DNA of 64,000 nucleotides from Berberis thunbergii (lineage: Eukaryota > Streptophyta > Magnoliopsida > Ranunculales > Berberidaceae), in the NCBI GenBank assembly GCA_003290165.1, contig QNQO01000592.1, positions 558,001-622,000 on the forward strand. Direction: 5' to 3'. The first letter of the stretch is position 1; every line of letters starts with the position of its first letter. A model generated the notes under the pieces. The model did no database searches and had not been told where the DNA came from. It saw only the letters and a program-made list of their open reading frames with translations. The translations under genes were made by a program, and so were the position numbers. This document shows positions 46,201 to 56,431 of this stretch, piece after piece.

Positions 46201-48199
46201 AATGCCCAAGTTATCTTGATAATTTCAAAATTTTCAATCGAAATTTTTACGTTTTTTAAATACACAACGAAACATTTCTTAAAATCAACTTACCAAAATT
46301 ACCTCGGAATACGATATCACAATCCTTGGATTCACAATGAAGGTGTCAATAGTATTTGTGGCCTCGGAATACGTTATCACAATCCTTGGATTCACAATGA
46401 AGGTGTCAGTAGTATTTGTGGAATTATTAGAAATATATCTTTACTTTGTAAGAGGGTAGATTTACGGTTAAAACAAATCCTTTGAAGTAGAAAGTGAGTT
46501 GGTATTTAACAAAATTCTACAGTTAGGGACAATTTACTTTTTTTTTGGTTAAAGTATTAAGCCATTAGAAAGGAAAAAGAGTTGGGTCTGAGTACATATC
46601 AGTCGTCCAGCAGCTGACGCTGCCAAGTCACGAGCCTATCTTTTGAGGTCTCTACTAATATAATTACATTTCCAAGAAGACAACAAAACGAAGAGACGTT
46701 TAATGTTGCATATGAGTGGATGCCAAACCCAATCCATAATAAAAATAGAGTTTGAGTCCTCAGCATGAAGCGCCTCAAGCAAATTTGCAGAATCACCTAG
46801 TAAGAAATCGGTCCTCCATCTTTGAGCCTGGATTAAAAGTAGAGTTGCATGCCCCGCACAACACTCTACATGACGCTACATTTTCAGATATTAGAAACTA
46901 TCCAAGTCAAATCACGTCTTCAATTTGAAATTGCACCTTTATGGGCTAAAAGCCTAAAACTAAAATATTGAAGAGTTTATGGATATTACAACTCATAATC
47001 TTACATTCATTTTATCCACCGTTTGTGTGGTTAGATTAAATTGTGGGTTGCCTATTTGTTGTAATCATAGGATGCAACTAGGGGTGGGCATGGGACGGGA
47101 TGAACCTCATCTGTATCACATCCCGTTTGTTCGGGATCGGGACGGGATAGATGTCATCCCGACCTCGTCCCATCCCAAACGGATTCGGGACGGGAAAAGA
47201 TGATCATGTACTAAATTTTTGATTGAAAAGTTAACATGTAAGATTGAAAATTTTGGATTTACCAAATACACAACTACATAACTTTAAGCCATTGATTATT
47301 ATTTTTCCATTTCATTAGCTTTTACTTCATTTTTTTTAGAGCCACTATTGAAGATAGCCATTTTTTGTACATTGCTAACGAAAATGATCAATGGGTTTGT
47401 CATTTAAAAAACTATGATGAACACACATTGTTGTTGTCAAGAGTTGGGAAGAGGAAAAAAAGAAGAGAGAGGGTTTGAGTTAGATTCATTATCTAGGTGA
47501 GTCACATGGAAGCTTGTGAGACTAAAATAGTCATGTCAATAAATAAAACAACAAATAAATCAACAAATGGTTTCATAGTTTCACACTACATAGTTCATTT
47601 AAAATATTAAAAAAAATCGGTTCAGAACGGGATGGGTGGGATTGAAAATCTTCATCTTGATCCCATCCCACTCTAAATCGGGATGGGATCAGGATGCGAT
47701 TGATCAATCCCAATAAGATCTGAAAAAATCGGGACAGGATCGGGATTGCGGGATGGGATACCCACCCCTAAATGCAACTACTGAATATATGATTTCATAT
47801 AATGGTAATTCCTCAGTTTTTATTTTTCTTTCTTTAAGTGTGATTTAAGCTTTTGTTTGTTTTAGTTGATAATGTTTAATGTGTCCCTTGCAAATTATCA
47901 TTTCCACGTTAGTCAAATATTAAAATTGCTTTGTGCACGTACTTGTAGGAGTGCAATTTAGTGAAGGCAACTGAGTGTTAACTCAGCAATTCATCATTTA
48001 GCAATCTACTTTGATATTTCTTAGAACTAGGATGTTAAATATTGAATTAGATAATGACCTTTTCTTCTGCTGATGGTGTTATTGTTACGGTGAGTTATAA
48101 TAGCAGTGTTGACTTCCTCTATGAGGCATGCTTTCGCTCATATTTGAATACATGAAACAGGAAGCATGGAACAAGTTCAATTCAGAGGAGCTCTTCTAA
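27593..48199 (+). CDS. AUXILIN-LIKE1: Auxilin-like J-domain protein (8 exons)
   Basis: Exons: 27593-28278, 36068-37718, 37805-37943, 38045-38148, 38275-38340, 38522-38611, 41102-41278, 48161-48199. All introns are GT-AG and every junction keeps frame, giving 983 aa. The N-terminus [19 protein letters not shown] is characteristic of plant AUXILIN-LIKE1/2. Residues ~1-530 are Ser/Gly/Pro-rich and disordered, with DLL ([14 protein letters not shown]) and DPF (254-256) motifs of the kind that bind clathrin and adaptors. ~533-745 is a long Arg/Glu/Ala coiled coil. ~913-983 is a C-terminal J-domain with an intact HPD (946-948). Auxilins recruit Hsc70 through the J-domain to strip clathrin from vesicles. 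The family is about 900 aa in Arabidopsis, so this is slightly long. The MDEFPG start is preferred over an upstream in-frame ATG at 27545 because family similarity begins there. Confidence 0.96.
29117..29158. repeat. Poly-C (19) followed by poly-A (23)
   Basis: Two abutting homopolymers followed by a (CA)n-like stretch to 29182. Length may be inexact. Confidence 0.9.
30770..31110 (+). pseudogene. LINE (non-LTR) reverse transcriptase remnant
   Basis: Translated fragments in several frames follow the order of an L1-type reverse transcriptase: a decayed RPISLI-type start with [12 protein letters not shown] (about 30790-30870), [18 protein letters not shown] (about 30930-30990), then [12 protein letters not shown] (about 31010-31050). 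The order and spacing of these blocks (motifs 2-4) make chance unlikely. Stops and frameshifts are numerous and both ends fade out. Confidence 0.65.
31981..32168 (-). repeat. 3' LTR of the antisense copia
   Basis: 188 bp, starting TGTCACAG on the - strand right after the purine tract CTTGAGGGGGAG (32180-32169) and ending TCTAATAACA. A short internal repeat (GTGTATCTACCTGTTA and variants) occurs three times at 32080-32165. Confidence 0.8.
32176..35404 (-). pseudogene. Copia pol (protease, integrase, reverse transcriptase, RNase H), frameshifted
   Basis: Protease: DSGATDHM near 35290. Integrase: a zinc-binding HCQLGH...CESC block (about 34910-34820), then the core with [18 protein letters not shown] and GVAERKNR (about 34750-34410). 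Reverse transcriptase: [10 protein letters not shown] and the catalytic YVDD in [13 protein letters not shown] (about 33130). RNase [16 protein letters not shown] and LWCDNQAA. Most of this is one long frame (35071-32480). A single-base change in a run of four C (32502-32505 on +) shifts the RNase H tail, which continues intact at 32515-32176. Another shift near 35060 separates the protease frame. So few lesions imply a fairly recent insertion that was already truncated. The copia lineage is not assigned. Confidence 0.92.
36068..37718 (+). CDS. AUXILIN-LIKE1: Auxilin-like exon 2 (disordered region and coiled coil)
   Basis: 1651 bp, ending on a codon boundary with donor CCTACA|GTGAGT. The last ~640 bp encode repeated [12 protein letters not shown] heptads. 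Their biased codons create long but meaningless frames on both strands (for example 36905-37372 on -). Confidence 0.96.
37805..38611 (+). CDS. AUXILIN-LIKE1: Auxilin-like exons 3-6
   Basis: Four small exons (139, 104, 66 and 90 bp) separated by introns of 101, 126 and 181 bp. They encode [16 protein letters not shown], a Glu/Arg-rich helix with [17 protein letters not shown], and [20 protein letters not shown] just before the J-domain, the usual lead-in of auxilins. Confidence 0.93.
38612..41101 (+). other. Auxilin-like intron 6 (2490 bp)
   Basis: No gene or clearly bounded element is seen. It is AT-rich with no long open frame. Confidence 0.85.
41102..41278 (+). CDS. AUXILIN-LIKE1: Auxilin-like exon 7 (J-domain)
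   Basis: 59 codons carrying [18 protein letters not shown], the basic [12 protein letters not shown] with HPD, and EKVFDLLK. Flanked by AACAG|GTGC and AAG|GTAAGT. Confidence 0.96.
42660..43779. mobile_element. hAT-like element with TAGGCGCC subterminal repeats
   Basis: A 1120-bp element flanked by the exact 8-bp duplication CTCCAGTT (42652-42659 and 43780-43787). Ends read CGGTGTTCTTAAAAAATGGC and, on the - strand, CAATGTTCTAAAAATTGC, followed at both ends by clustered TAGGCGCC/GGGCGG motifs. No transposase frame. The interior carries a purine-rich block at 42890-42975. Confidence 0.9.
44413..44460 (+). pseudogene. trnQ-UUG: Fragment of plastid-type trnQ-UUG
   Basis: The 5' acceptor strand, D-arm (AGCCAAGTGGTAAGGCAA) and anticodon arm with the TTG anticodon (GGGTTTTGGTCCC) match plastid glutamine tRNA with a few substitutions. 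The T-arm and 3' acceptor strand are absent, so it cannot be a functional tRNA. The match is from memory of the plastid gene. Confidence 0.7.
44703..44755 (+). pseudogene. rrn16: Fragment of plastid 16S rRNA (530-loop region)
   Basis: About 50 bp contain TCGGCTAACTCTGTGC, AGCAGCCGCGG and TAAGACAGAGGAT, the universally conserved 530 loop of small-subunit rRNA in its plastid form, with one substitution inside the core (GTGCTAGC for GTGCCAGC). Neighbouring rRNA sequence is missing on both sides. Confidence 0.75.
45421..45810. repeat. Two-copy tandem repeat (~195 bp unit)
   Basis: GATGCATAAAAGATGTCTTG, CAACTTATCCAT, GAATTTAAGTCGAGGTTGGC, AGTAACTAATCCCT and AAGTTGGTATGTTTGCTTAA (second half) occur in the same order in both units. 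Non-coding, inside intron 7. Confidence 0.85.
46302..46421. repeat. Two-copy tandem repeat (60-bp unit)
   Basis: Two nearly identical 60-bp units starting CCTCGGAATACG, differing at about two positions, so the duplication is recent. Confidence 0.92.
46600..46870 (-). pseudogene. RNase H-like fragment of a non-LTR element
   Basis: The - strand reads [20 protein letters not shown], then [14 protein letters not shown], then NYISRDLKR before a stop and RDLAASA. This resembles the C-terminal RNase H-like domain of plant LINEs (GDS...L, a central I..DI block, and a terminal RELNREAD-type helix). It is short and lacks the N-terminal part. Confidence 0.45.
47079..47770. mobile_element. hAT-like element with GGGATGGG repeats
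   Basis: A 692-bp element with ends TAGGGGTGGGCAT and, on the - strand, TAGGGGTGGGTAT. An 8-bp duplication with one mismatch flanks it: GATGCAAC (47071-47078) and AATGCAAC (47771-47778). GGGACGGGAT/ATCCCGTCCC motifs are repeated many times in the outer ~110 bp at each end. Non-coding. Confidence 0.9.
48161..48199 (+). CDS. AUXILIN-LIKE1: Auxilin-like exon 8 (last 12 codons)
   Basis: Encodes [12 protein letters not shown] and a stop, completing the last J-domain helix as in other plant auxilins. Too short to stand out without the family pattern. A possible polyadenylation signal (AATAAA) follows at 48303. Confidence 0.92.
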   Translation, partial: EAWNKFNSEELF

Positions 48200-50560
48200 A
48201 TTCTTTAACAGTTCTTTTGTTCAAGCCACTTTATGTGACTGGTCCATGAATTTTTGGGATGGGAAGCGAAAGTACTATCAGCCTACCTCTACTACGGTGT
48301 TTAATAAAGTCTGCCATGTAAAGAGGTATCATCCTTCTTAGAATGCTGTGCTGCGCAGAAGGTAAACTTGTTTACGCTTTGTAAATTGGCTTGGGAAATA
48401 TGAGTTTTAAAGTGAAATCTTTATGACAAGCAGACATTTCTTATAAAATGTAGAGTACTAATGCCCATGCCTGATTTCTACACATCTGGAGCAAATTTCA
48501 TCGACCTCCCCACGAGTTGGGTAGAGTTCCTTTTGTTAATTCTTCTTTCATCTTTTTCTATTTGAAATTTTTGTAAACTGCATCAATGAATACCAGTATT
48601 ATTTTTGGTGTTTTGTGATGTCAAAAGTGTTGTGAGCAAGTTATTCTTTTTGTACGAATGTATTAGACCACTTGATTTATTTCCTATGGCAAATCCATGT
48701 AACTTGTGAATTAAGACGTTATTTTCAATAGAATATAGAAGAGTTGTGATTTTTATTTATAATTGTAACTCTTCCAAGTTTTTTTAAATTCTAGTTGTTT
48801 CCTGAATCCTGATATTGCGCGAGGGTTCTTTACTGTATGGCAGTGTAATTTTGTGAGGATTCCACACTGTATGACTGTCATTTTAAGTGAGTGTTTACTT
48901 GAACCCGATTTCTCTTTTCCCTTTTGTCATTAAAGAACACCTTATTGTTTACGACATGTACGATTATTAGACATAATTGTTACCTGTTACCTGTTGAGAT
49001 AGTTAAAATAGAGTTTGGTTTGGTTTCTAGGAAATATATGAATGGAAGTTATACTTTCTCCTGATAGAATATTCATTGCATCAGTCCAATCGAAACTGAC
49101 TGAACATCTTTCCTTTTATCATTGATCCAAGTGTGATTGAAATAATAACAATCCTGCCTCATCTATCTGAATGAAAGAACCAATAATTATCTGATGTTTT
49201 GATCATATCCCGGTCCAATGAATTTGGTATACCATTCGCTCATGTGGTCTTAAAATGATACATTGACAATTGCACTGCATAACGATGATTTGAAACTTGG
49301 TGCTAATGAAGAATTTCTGTGTTGGAGGATTGGTTACAAATGAAATGGGAGATTATGCCAAGACTTGAAGCCATTCAGCTGGGTTTCAAAAAGACAGAAG
49401 ACAACAATGGAAGCTTGAAAATTGTTGTAGCTCTCTTGATTAGAGTGGAAATTTTGATATGAGACCTCTTCAGAAATGCTGCTAACTGATTGAATTTCTT
49501 GCCTCTCGAGTGACAGGAGTGAAAATGATCAGTTGCGGCATGTTGATAAGTGCACATTCGAAAGGCTTAAGATTGAATTCTCAAGATTTAGATTTTGGGT
49601 TATGGGTTTGGTGTTTTTACTTACGATATCAAAGTTTTCTTGCCTATAATTATTCAAACAATTGCCCCAAATGATCTAGGAAATAAACGGAGTTAGAACT
49701 TGCTAATAAAAGCATATCTCCAATCGTGTCCTCTATAATATGTTCCTTAATCTTTACCTTTATCGTGTTTTGACATACAATTAATTGATTGTTGATATGG
49801 ATGGGTGCTCCCTAAACCTCAAAGGCTCAAAATCAAGTTTGAGGCTGCAAAAACTTTGGAATGTAGTTGCCATACAAGTAAAAGGAGATGTTCATAAAGT
49901 TTTGAGATCAACATACAAGTGAAACTTTGGTTGAAAACATTGTGTTTGGTTAACACTTAACAATAGGTTTTTGAAGAGTTCATCAAAGTCAATAACCCTT
50001 TAAGACTCTAATGAGAGCTAGAAAGAGAGGGAGATGATTTCATTTCTATTGTATTACGAGCGAGAGGTTGGTTGAATGTTGTGTAAAGCTATTTATCATG
50101 CAATCTGACCTCTGTGCCCACTAATGTTTTCCATTTATCAGGTAATCTGATCTCCAACTTGTACCAATGTTTTAGCTTCGTTCTGCTTTTGGTCTTACTA
50201 CTGATCAGGGCCATTTTTTTAGTTTGACAGTTCTCTCAAATTTCTTATTCTATATTTGTGAACTCACTCTAATTTATACAATAATTAAGTCTAAAATTTC
50301 TTTTGTATTTGGATAAACTAAATATTAGATAAATCACTGTGGATCAATGGAGCATTGGATTAAGTCGAAACATAATTGTGTGAAACGATGATAGAACTTG
50401 CAAGTTGGTCTTCTGATAAAGATTCGCAAAAGGTAAAGCTAAAAAGCTATTACAAAGATTCGAAAAAGTAAAGCTAAAGAAGATAGCGAGGGAGCTGAAC
50501 TTCACTGCTGATAATGTGTTGACGGAAGAAAGGAGCAACATGAACTCTTTATCTAAATAA
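48200..50560. other. 3' flank of the auxilin-like gene and spacer
   Basis: The first ~300-600 bp are probably 3' UTR. The rest is AT-rich with no convincing gene. The short frames at 49375-49557 and 50344-50541 (-) have no recognisable features. Confidence 0.4.
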
Positions 50561-50964
50561 CCAATGGTTGAGAAAGTCCAGATAAAAGATGAAGAAAAAC
50601 ATGCACATAAGATGCTTTAATAAGGTCCAGATTTTGGAGCTCATGTCATGACTAACCATGGCTGACTACTGAGTGCAACCATGGATTGTATCCAAAATGG
50701 GCAAAGTGCTCATCAGTATCTGTTTCAAGAGTGTGTGGCTAACTTGCGAGATACTCAGATAACACTCAACAACAGCATGTACACTTGTTGCAGTTTTGCC
50801 CATTTACGTATTTGGTTTTATTTTAGAGATTAGATCGATCCATAATTTTGCATTGATTCAGAATGGTAGGGATACCCGAGTGAAATACATGGTTATAAGT
50901 TCGCCCTGAAATGAATTTGTTATGTGGAGGGTGGATTTTGTATACCCTACATGATGATGCATAT

Positions 50965-51622
50965 TGATGATACACCAAAAGTGTCTATTTTCTACACACT
51001 GTACACGTGTCATGATGATCTCGAGAAATAGTGGGCCTAAGCGGCAGCTCAACACTGATCTGGCCCGAGCGGTTCTAAGCCCACACAATGCAGTCCGCCA
51101 AACAGACCCGAAATCATTACAGCCTGCTAAGCCCACGCATCTCATACCTATCCTCAATACCCATAAGCCTTGCTAATGCAAGAATCTTGAGGATCAGCTT
51201 CAGACAGGCAAGATAACAACACTAGCAAATTCCAGAGTATATATCACACACGAAGACTTCTATCTATGGGCTACTCTCGGAATGAGAACTATATCCCGCA
51301 TATGTAGGAGCACAAGGCTAACAGAGAAACTTCCCTTCATAGCACGACTCATAATTAGAGAAAGATCTCCACGGAGATCTTCATCCCTAAACTATGCCAT
51401 CGATGGCCTAGTCGAATCAGGACTCCAACACTATAAATAAGATATGAGGTTGGTAAGCTAATGTATGCTATAAATTCCCTATTTACAACATTACGCATTC
51501 CTGATATCCTTGTTTGACTTTAGCATTGGAGTGTCATCGGCCACTGTAACGGTGGTTCGTGGCTCACATGCGTTCATTGTGCAGATCAAGGTCAAAGTAG
51601 GGAGCGAAAATCGACTGCATCA
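50965..51622 (+). repeat. 5' LTR of a gag-only element, copy A
   Basis: 658 bp, TGATGATACACC to GACTGCATCA, the same family as the solo LTR at 3028. It contains CACTATAAATAAG (TATA, near 51430) and a GTGTCATCGGCCACTGTAA block near the 3' end. Confidence 0.9.
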
Positions 51623-51625
51623 GTT

Positions 51626-51643
51626 TGGCGCCGTTCGTGGGGA
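51626..51643 (+). promoter_or_regulatory. Primer binding site, copy A
   Basis: TGGCGCCGTTCGTGGGGA starts 3 bp after the LTR. It matches the complement of the plant aspartate tRNA 3' end apart from a few central bases. The equivalent at 56373-56390 has two further changes. Confidence 0.75.
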
Positions 51644-51697
51644 ACGACAAAGTTCTTAACTTTTCATTGGCATCATCTCCCTTCAAAATACAAAGAG

Positions 51698-52192
51698 ATG
51701 GTGATCACTGGATTACGCAACAATGAAGAACAAGGGGACACGTCCAACGCTCAGCCTGGCGCTACTTCAACGCTTTCAACGATGCAAACAATGCACGGAC
51801 AACAAGCTCACACTCACGGAACAACAACAACAATGACGAACCTCGAAGCAGATCCAAGATCCCTTTTTATACAACAAATCCTGCTAACGATGAAGACGCT
51901 CAAATCAATGAATTAAAAGTTTGACGAGACACTAAAAGTGTACCTAGCGCACTTCAGTAGCGATCTAACTTCCATCAACTTGTGCAACGACACAACAACC
52001 GTCTTGACCTTCATCGACGGTCCCAGCAAATATGGCGGACCTCGAGAAGGAAGCATAGAGCTATATCACCCTAGAGGAAGAATGGACAACCAAGAGTAAA
52101 GCCAGGCTCGAAGGGGAATCCCTTGCCCGAAGGGAAAAAAGAGAGTTGGCAGCCGCAATACACGTGCTTCATGCGGCCCACTTTGAGTTCGA
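51698..52192 (+). pseudogene. Truncated gag, copy A
   Basis: Homologous to the frame at 56432-56977 but broken: a stop ends the first frame at 51914, and the segment encoding the NGLRKGK block of copy C is deleted around 52021. It runs into the (TAA)n tract. Confidence 0.7.

Positions 52193-52275
<83 letters not shown>
52193..52275. repeat. (AAT)n microsatellite
   Basis: About 27 perfect units at the 3' end of the truncated gag. The same site in copy C (56930-56973) has a shorter mixed AAT/GAT tract, so it expanded after the duplication. Confidence 0.95.
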
Positions 52276-52277
<2 letters not shown>

Positions 52278-52904
52278 GAAGATGATGATAATAATAAATA
52301 AAACAAATGTGATATTTTTGGCTCCATTAGATATGTTTTAGAGAGTGATTGTGAAAATAATAGATTATAAATCATCAACTTATACAGCATAACCCAACCA
52401 ACAATTGGTTGGCCTAATTATAATAATTAATTAAAGAGTATCTGTTACTCGTAAAAGTATACAAATATGTTTTCTATTTGTTTAGGAATGGTAAAGATGT
52501 CCTATAACTTTACGGGTTAATTTGGGTTAATAAAATAATTCTTGTTGGTAATAAAAGTATAAAAGTAAGTACAAATTAGTCATTACATCAACTTCGATAT
52601 CTAAATGATTTATTTTGTGAAAAAGTAGGTCTTAAAAGTCATTTTCCGTAACATTATTATAACATATGTTAACCAATATTTTAAGAAATTTTGTATATGT
52701 TATTCTACTGATCTAATTAACCAATATTTTCAGACTTTTATAATTAAACGGGGGAACATTTTGGCGTATGAGAACCAGGGAAGACAAAATTGTTGAAAAT
52801 TTATAATAATCAATAAATTCGAATACACAACGTCTATTTGAAAGTATGAATGATTTAATTATTTGGACCAGAGCACGGTATACAATCAAACCAAATGTTT
52901 TTAC

Positions 52905-53045
52905 GACATGGAGGCAATTGCCACTACAATGAAAAAACTGGCGGATTTGTAGCAGATGGTATTATATGTATAAGGTTTGAACCATGCGAGAGGCATTTAA
53001 TGGTTCTGAATTCAATAAATTCACTAAAAATTCCCTTTAAAAAAT
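52905..53045 (+). repeat. SINE-like segment, copy A
   Basis: Begins GACATGGAGGCAATTGCC, contains GGTTTGAACC (a tRNA-type B box; 52973-52982) and ends in an A-rich tail. See copy C for the competing interpretation. Confidence 0.35.
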
Positions 53046-54214
53046 AAATAAATAAAAATTATGCATAAATTGAAATTCGACTAAGAGAAGATTTTATAAT
53101 TGCAACAATATTATTATTAGGGATGGCAATTTGACTTGGTTATCTGATATGCAACGCCATGCCACCTTAATGGATCGGTACTAGAGCTTCAATGGCGTAA
53201 CAGGGCAGGTACGTAATGGAAGATAGAAGGTCGCTGCCATGCTTACCTTACATTTCGACTTTAATTACCATTTTAAGTTATTAACAAAAAACACTTACTT
53301 TGCTTTTAATAATGCTACAATGACATTCACAGGAAGCACAAGTTGAGACAGTAAATTCTCGTTTAACCTTTATTGAAAAACAGGTTCAGTTGAAGAAGAT
53401 CAACTAGGATTTGAGTCATGTAGGACCTTGAGGAGAAACCAATGGTTGAGAGAGTCCAGATAAAAGATGAAGAAAGTCCTTCACAAATAATTGTTCTAGC
53501 AATTCAAAAACATGTACATAAGATGCTTTAATAAAGTCCAAGAAATGAAGTTCGTGATGTAATACAACAAGAAATTAAAGCGTGTGGTATGGAACACTTT
53601 AAAAAAAGTTAGATATGGCTAAAAGAAGTATGGGAAGAATACAAAAACCGCAAAGACAATAGGGTGAGATAAGAAAGTTGTCAGAATTATGCAGAAGAAC
53701 ACAAGCCAGACCCCACTAGATAAGAAAGTTGTCAGAATGATGTAATTATAGAATCGGCTGCAATTGCCTACACCAAAGATTTTTAGTCTTTGCCCTCAAA
53801 AGTCCAAAAGAACTAAGAAAACAAACAAAATGTACAAATGGGCAAAATGCCCATCAGTATCTGTTTCAAGAGTGTCTGGCAAACTTGCGAGATAGGAGGC
53901 AATTTAGTCGACTAAGCTAAGCTAGATTATTGATCAAAAGGGAGAGTCTTTTCTTCAGCTTACTCACTTCTCATGCGTCGTTTATCTCAAACACTGATTA
54001 AGACACAAAAATTATACACAAACACAAGTTTGTTCTCTGTGTGAGCAGTGAGTCAAAGCCGAGTCTCCTTCACTACGAAATACTAATCAAGTCATCAATG
54101 GAGGGTCCGGCCAAGGAGGTTTCCTTAGTAAATGTTCAATTGAAACCTGTGTATTTTGTTCAATGACAATGCATGTCAGGTCTCGAAAGCAATACGAGTG
54201 AGCGAGTGCTTCGA

Positions 54215-54364
54215 GATGGGAGGTTGGCTTTTGAAAGGAAGTGTCTGTCAAAGAGATAATAGCTTAGGTTCATTTGTGGTGGAGTATCACAAGTTCTAGG
54301 TTTGAATCTGTCGTTTAATGGTTCCAGGATCCAATAAAAACCCTACTCAGCTTTAAAAAAAAAT
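54215..54364 (+). repeat. Possible tRNA-derived SINE
   Basis: TAGCTTAGGTT (A-box-like, near 54262) and GGTTTGAATC (B-box-like, near 54299) are about 37 bp apart, and a poly-A run ends the segment at 54364. Its 3' half resembles the segments at 52970, 54838 and 57808 (GGTTTGAA, TTTAATGGTTC, ACCCTACT/TTCACTAAA). No target duplication is obvious. Confidence 0.35.
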
Positions 54365-54769
54365 AGTGTAGTTACCATCTACATTTCAGGCTAAAATAAC
54401 AATATTATCAAATATGTCAAAATTTTGTATATGTTATTCTACTGTTTGGCCTATGAGATTTGTCGGAAGGCGCGAATAGGGAAGACTAAATTGTTGAAAA
54501 TTTGTAATAATCAAATAAGGAATTGGAACGCACGGCTTATATTTGTCACAACTATGACCTACAAAAATTTGGAAATATTATTCTGGTTGAATTTTTATTA
54601 TATATAATTGGGAAGTACAATTATTCATTCACTCAGTCCAAGTATCATATTCAAATAAATCATATAGAATATATTAGGTTTATAATATATGTAAACAAAT
54701 AATTGGAAGTATGAGTGATTTAATCATTTGGATCAGAATCGGAATAGTCACACCAAATGTTTTTTTTAG

Positions 54770-54915
54770 GACATGGAGGCAATTGCCATTACAATGAAAA
54801 AACTGACCGATTTATGGCGGATGGTATTCTATGTATAAGGTTCAAACCTTGCTGAAGGTATTTAATGGTTCTAGATCCAATAAATCCACTAAATATTCCC
54901 TTTCAAAAAAAATAG
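54770..54915 (+). repeat. SINE-like segment, copy B
   Basis: Same segment as at 52905 and 57735, preceded by TTTTTTTTAG. It ends with a short A run at 54905-54912. Confidence 0.35.
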
Positions 54916-55716
54916 AAACTGTGCATAAATTAAAATTCGACTAAGAGAAAATTGTGTAAATGCAACAATATTATTATTAGAAATGGCAATTTGACACGGT
55001 TATCTGCTCTGCAACGCCATGTTCACCGTAATGGATCAGTACAAGATCTTCAACCGCGTAACAGGGCAGGTACGTAATGGAAGATATATAGAAGGTCGCT
55101 GCCATGCTTACCTACATTTCGACTTTATCATTTGAAATTAATAACAAAAACATTTACTTGGTTAATTTCTTAATAATGCTACAATGACATTCACTGAAAA
55201 ACAAGTTTAGAGACTAAATTCTCATTTCACCTTTATTGAAAAACAGGTTCAGTTGAAGAAGATCAACTAGGATTTTAAGTCATGTAGGACCTTAAGGAGA
55301 AAGCAATGGTTGAGAGAGTCCAGATAAAAGATGAAGAAAAACATGCACATAAGATGCTTTAATAAGGTCCAGATTTTTGAGCTCATGTCATGACTAACCA
55401 TGGCTGACTTCTGAGTGCAACCATGCATTGTATCCAAAAGTGGCAAAGTGCTCATCAGTATCCGTTTCAAGAGTGTCTGGCTAACTTGCGAGATACTGAT
55501 CAGATAACACTAAACAATAGCATGTACACTTGTTGCAGTTTTGCCCATGCACGTATTTTGTTTTATTTTAAAGATTAGATCGATGCATAATTTTGCATTG
55601 ATTCAGAATGGTAGGTAGGGATACCCGATCGAAATACATGGTTATAAGTTCCCCCTGAAGTGAATTTGTTATGTGGAGGGTGGAGATTTTGTAAAACCCT
55701 ACATGATGATGCATAC

Positions 55717-56369
55717 TGATGATACACCAAAAAGGTAACTCTTTTACACATCGTACACGTGTCATGATGATCTCGAGAAATAGTGAGCTCAAGCGGCAGC
55801 CCAACACTGATCCGGCCCGAGCAGTTCCAAGCCCACACAATGTATCATTACAGCCTGCCAAGCCCACGCGTCTCACAACTGTCCTCAATACCCATAAACA
55901 TTGCTAAGGCAAGTATCTCGATGATCAGTTTCAGACATGCAAGATAACAACACTTTGCTTCCAGCTAGGAAGCAAATTTCAGAGTATATATCACACACAA
56001 AGACTTCTGTCTATGAGCTACTCTCGAAACGAGAACTATCTCCCATGTATGTAGGAGCACAAGGCTAAGAGGAAAACTCCCCTTCACAGCACGACTCCTA
56101 ATTAGATAAAGATCTCTACGAAGATCTTCTTCCCTAAACTACATCATCAATGGCCTAGTCGAACCAGGACTCTAACACAATAAATAATATATGAGGTTGG
56201 TAAGTTAATGTATGCTATAAATTCCCTATTTACAACATTACGTCTTCCTGATAGCCTTGTTTGACTTTAACATCGGAGTGTCATCGGCCACTGTAATGGT
56301 GGTCCATGGCTCATGTGCGTTCCTTGTGCAAGTCAAGGTCAAAATAGGGAGCGAAAATCGACTGCATCA
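55717..56369 (+). repeat. 5' LTR of a gag-only element, copy C
   Basis: 653 bp, TGATGATACACC to GACTGCATCA, closely similar to 50965-51622. The two were duplicated with the unit, so they are not a 5'/3' LTR pair. Confidence 0.9.
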
Positions 56370-56431
56370 GTTTGGTGTCGTCGGTGGGGAACGACAAAGT
56401 TTGGCATCACCTTCTTTCAGAATACAAAGAG

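Larger units (their letters stand above)
41279..48160 (+). other. Auxilin-like intron 7 (6882 bp)
   Basis: The last intron, within the J-domain. It contains the insertions listed separately. 41279-42651 holds no recognised gene but includes a G-rich run (41781-41812). The acceptor is GAAACAG at 48154-48160. Confidence 0.92.
50561..53250. repeat. Triplicated unit, copy A
   Basis: Starts at AACCAATGGTTGAGA and ends near GTACGTAATGGAAGATAGAA. It is similar in order to copy C throughout (offset about 4740 bp) and to copy B at both ends. It contains the LTR/gag insertion, the (TAA)n tract and the SINE-like segment. Confidence 0.85.
53337..55115. repeat. Triplicated unit, copy B (lacks the LTR element)
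   Basis: Its left end (to about 53540, ATAAGATGCTTTAATAA) and right part (from about 54400, TTTTGTATATGTTATTCTAC) match A and C. The middle (53545-54400) is unique, and the LTR-gag insertion is absent. Either the insertion occurred in a unit that later duplicated to give A and C, or it was deleted here. Confidence 0.75.

Noticed and set aside
50965..56369. The two LTRs as the 5' and 3' LTRs of one element
   Set aside because: Each is followed by its own primer site and gag start, and flanking unit sequence is duplicated with them, so they are copies of one 5' LTR.
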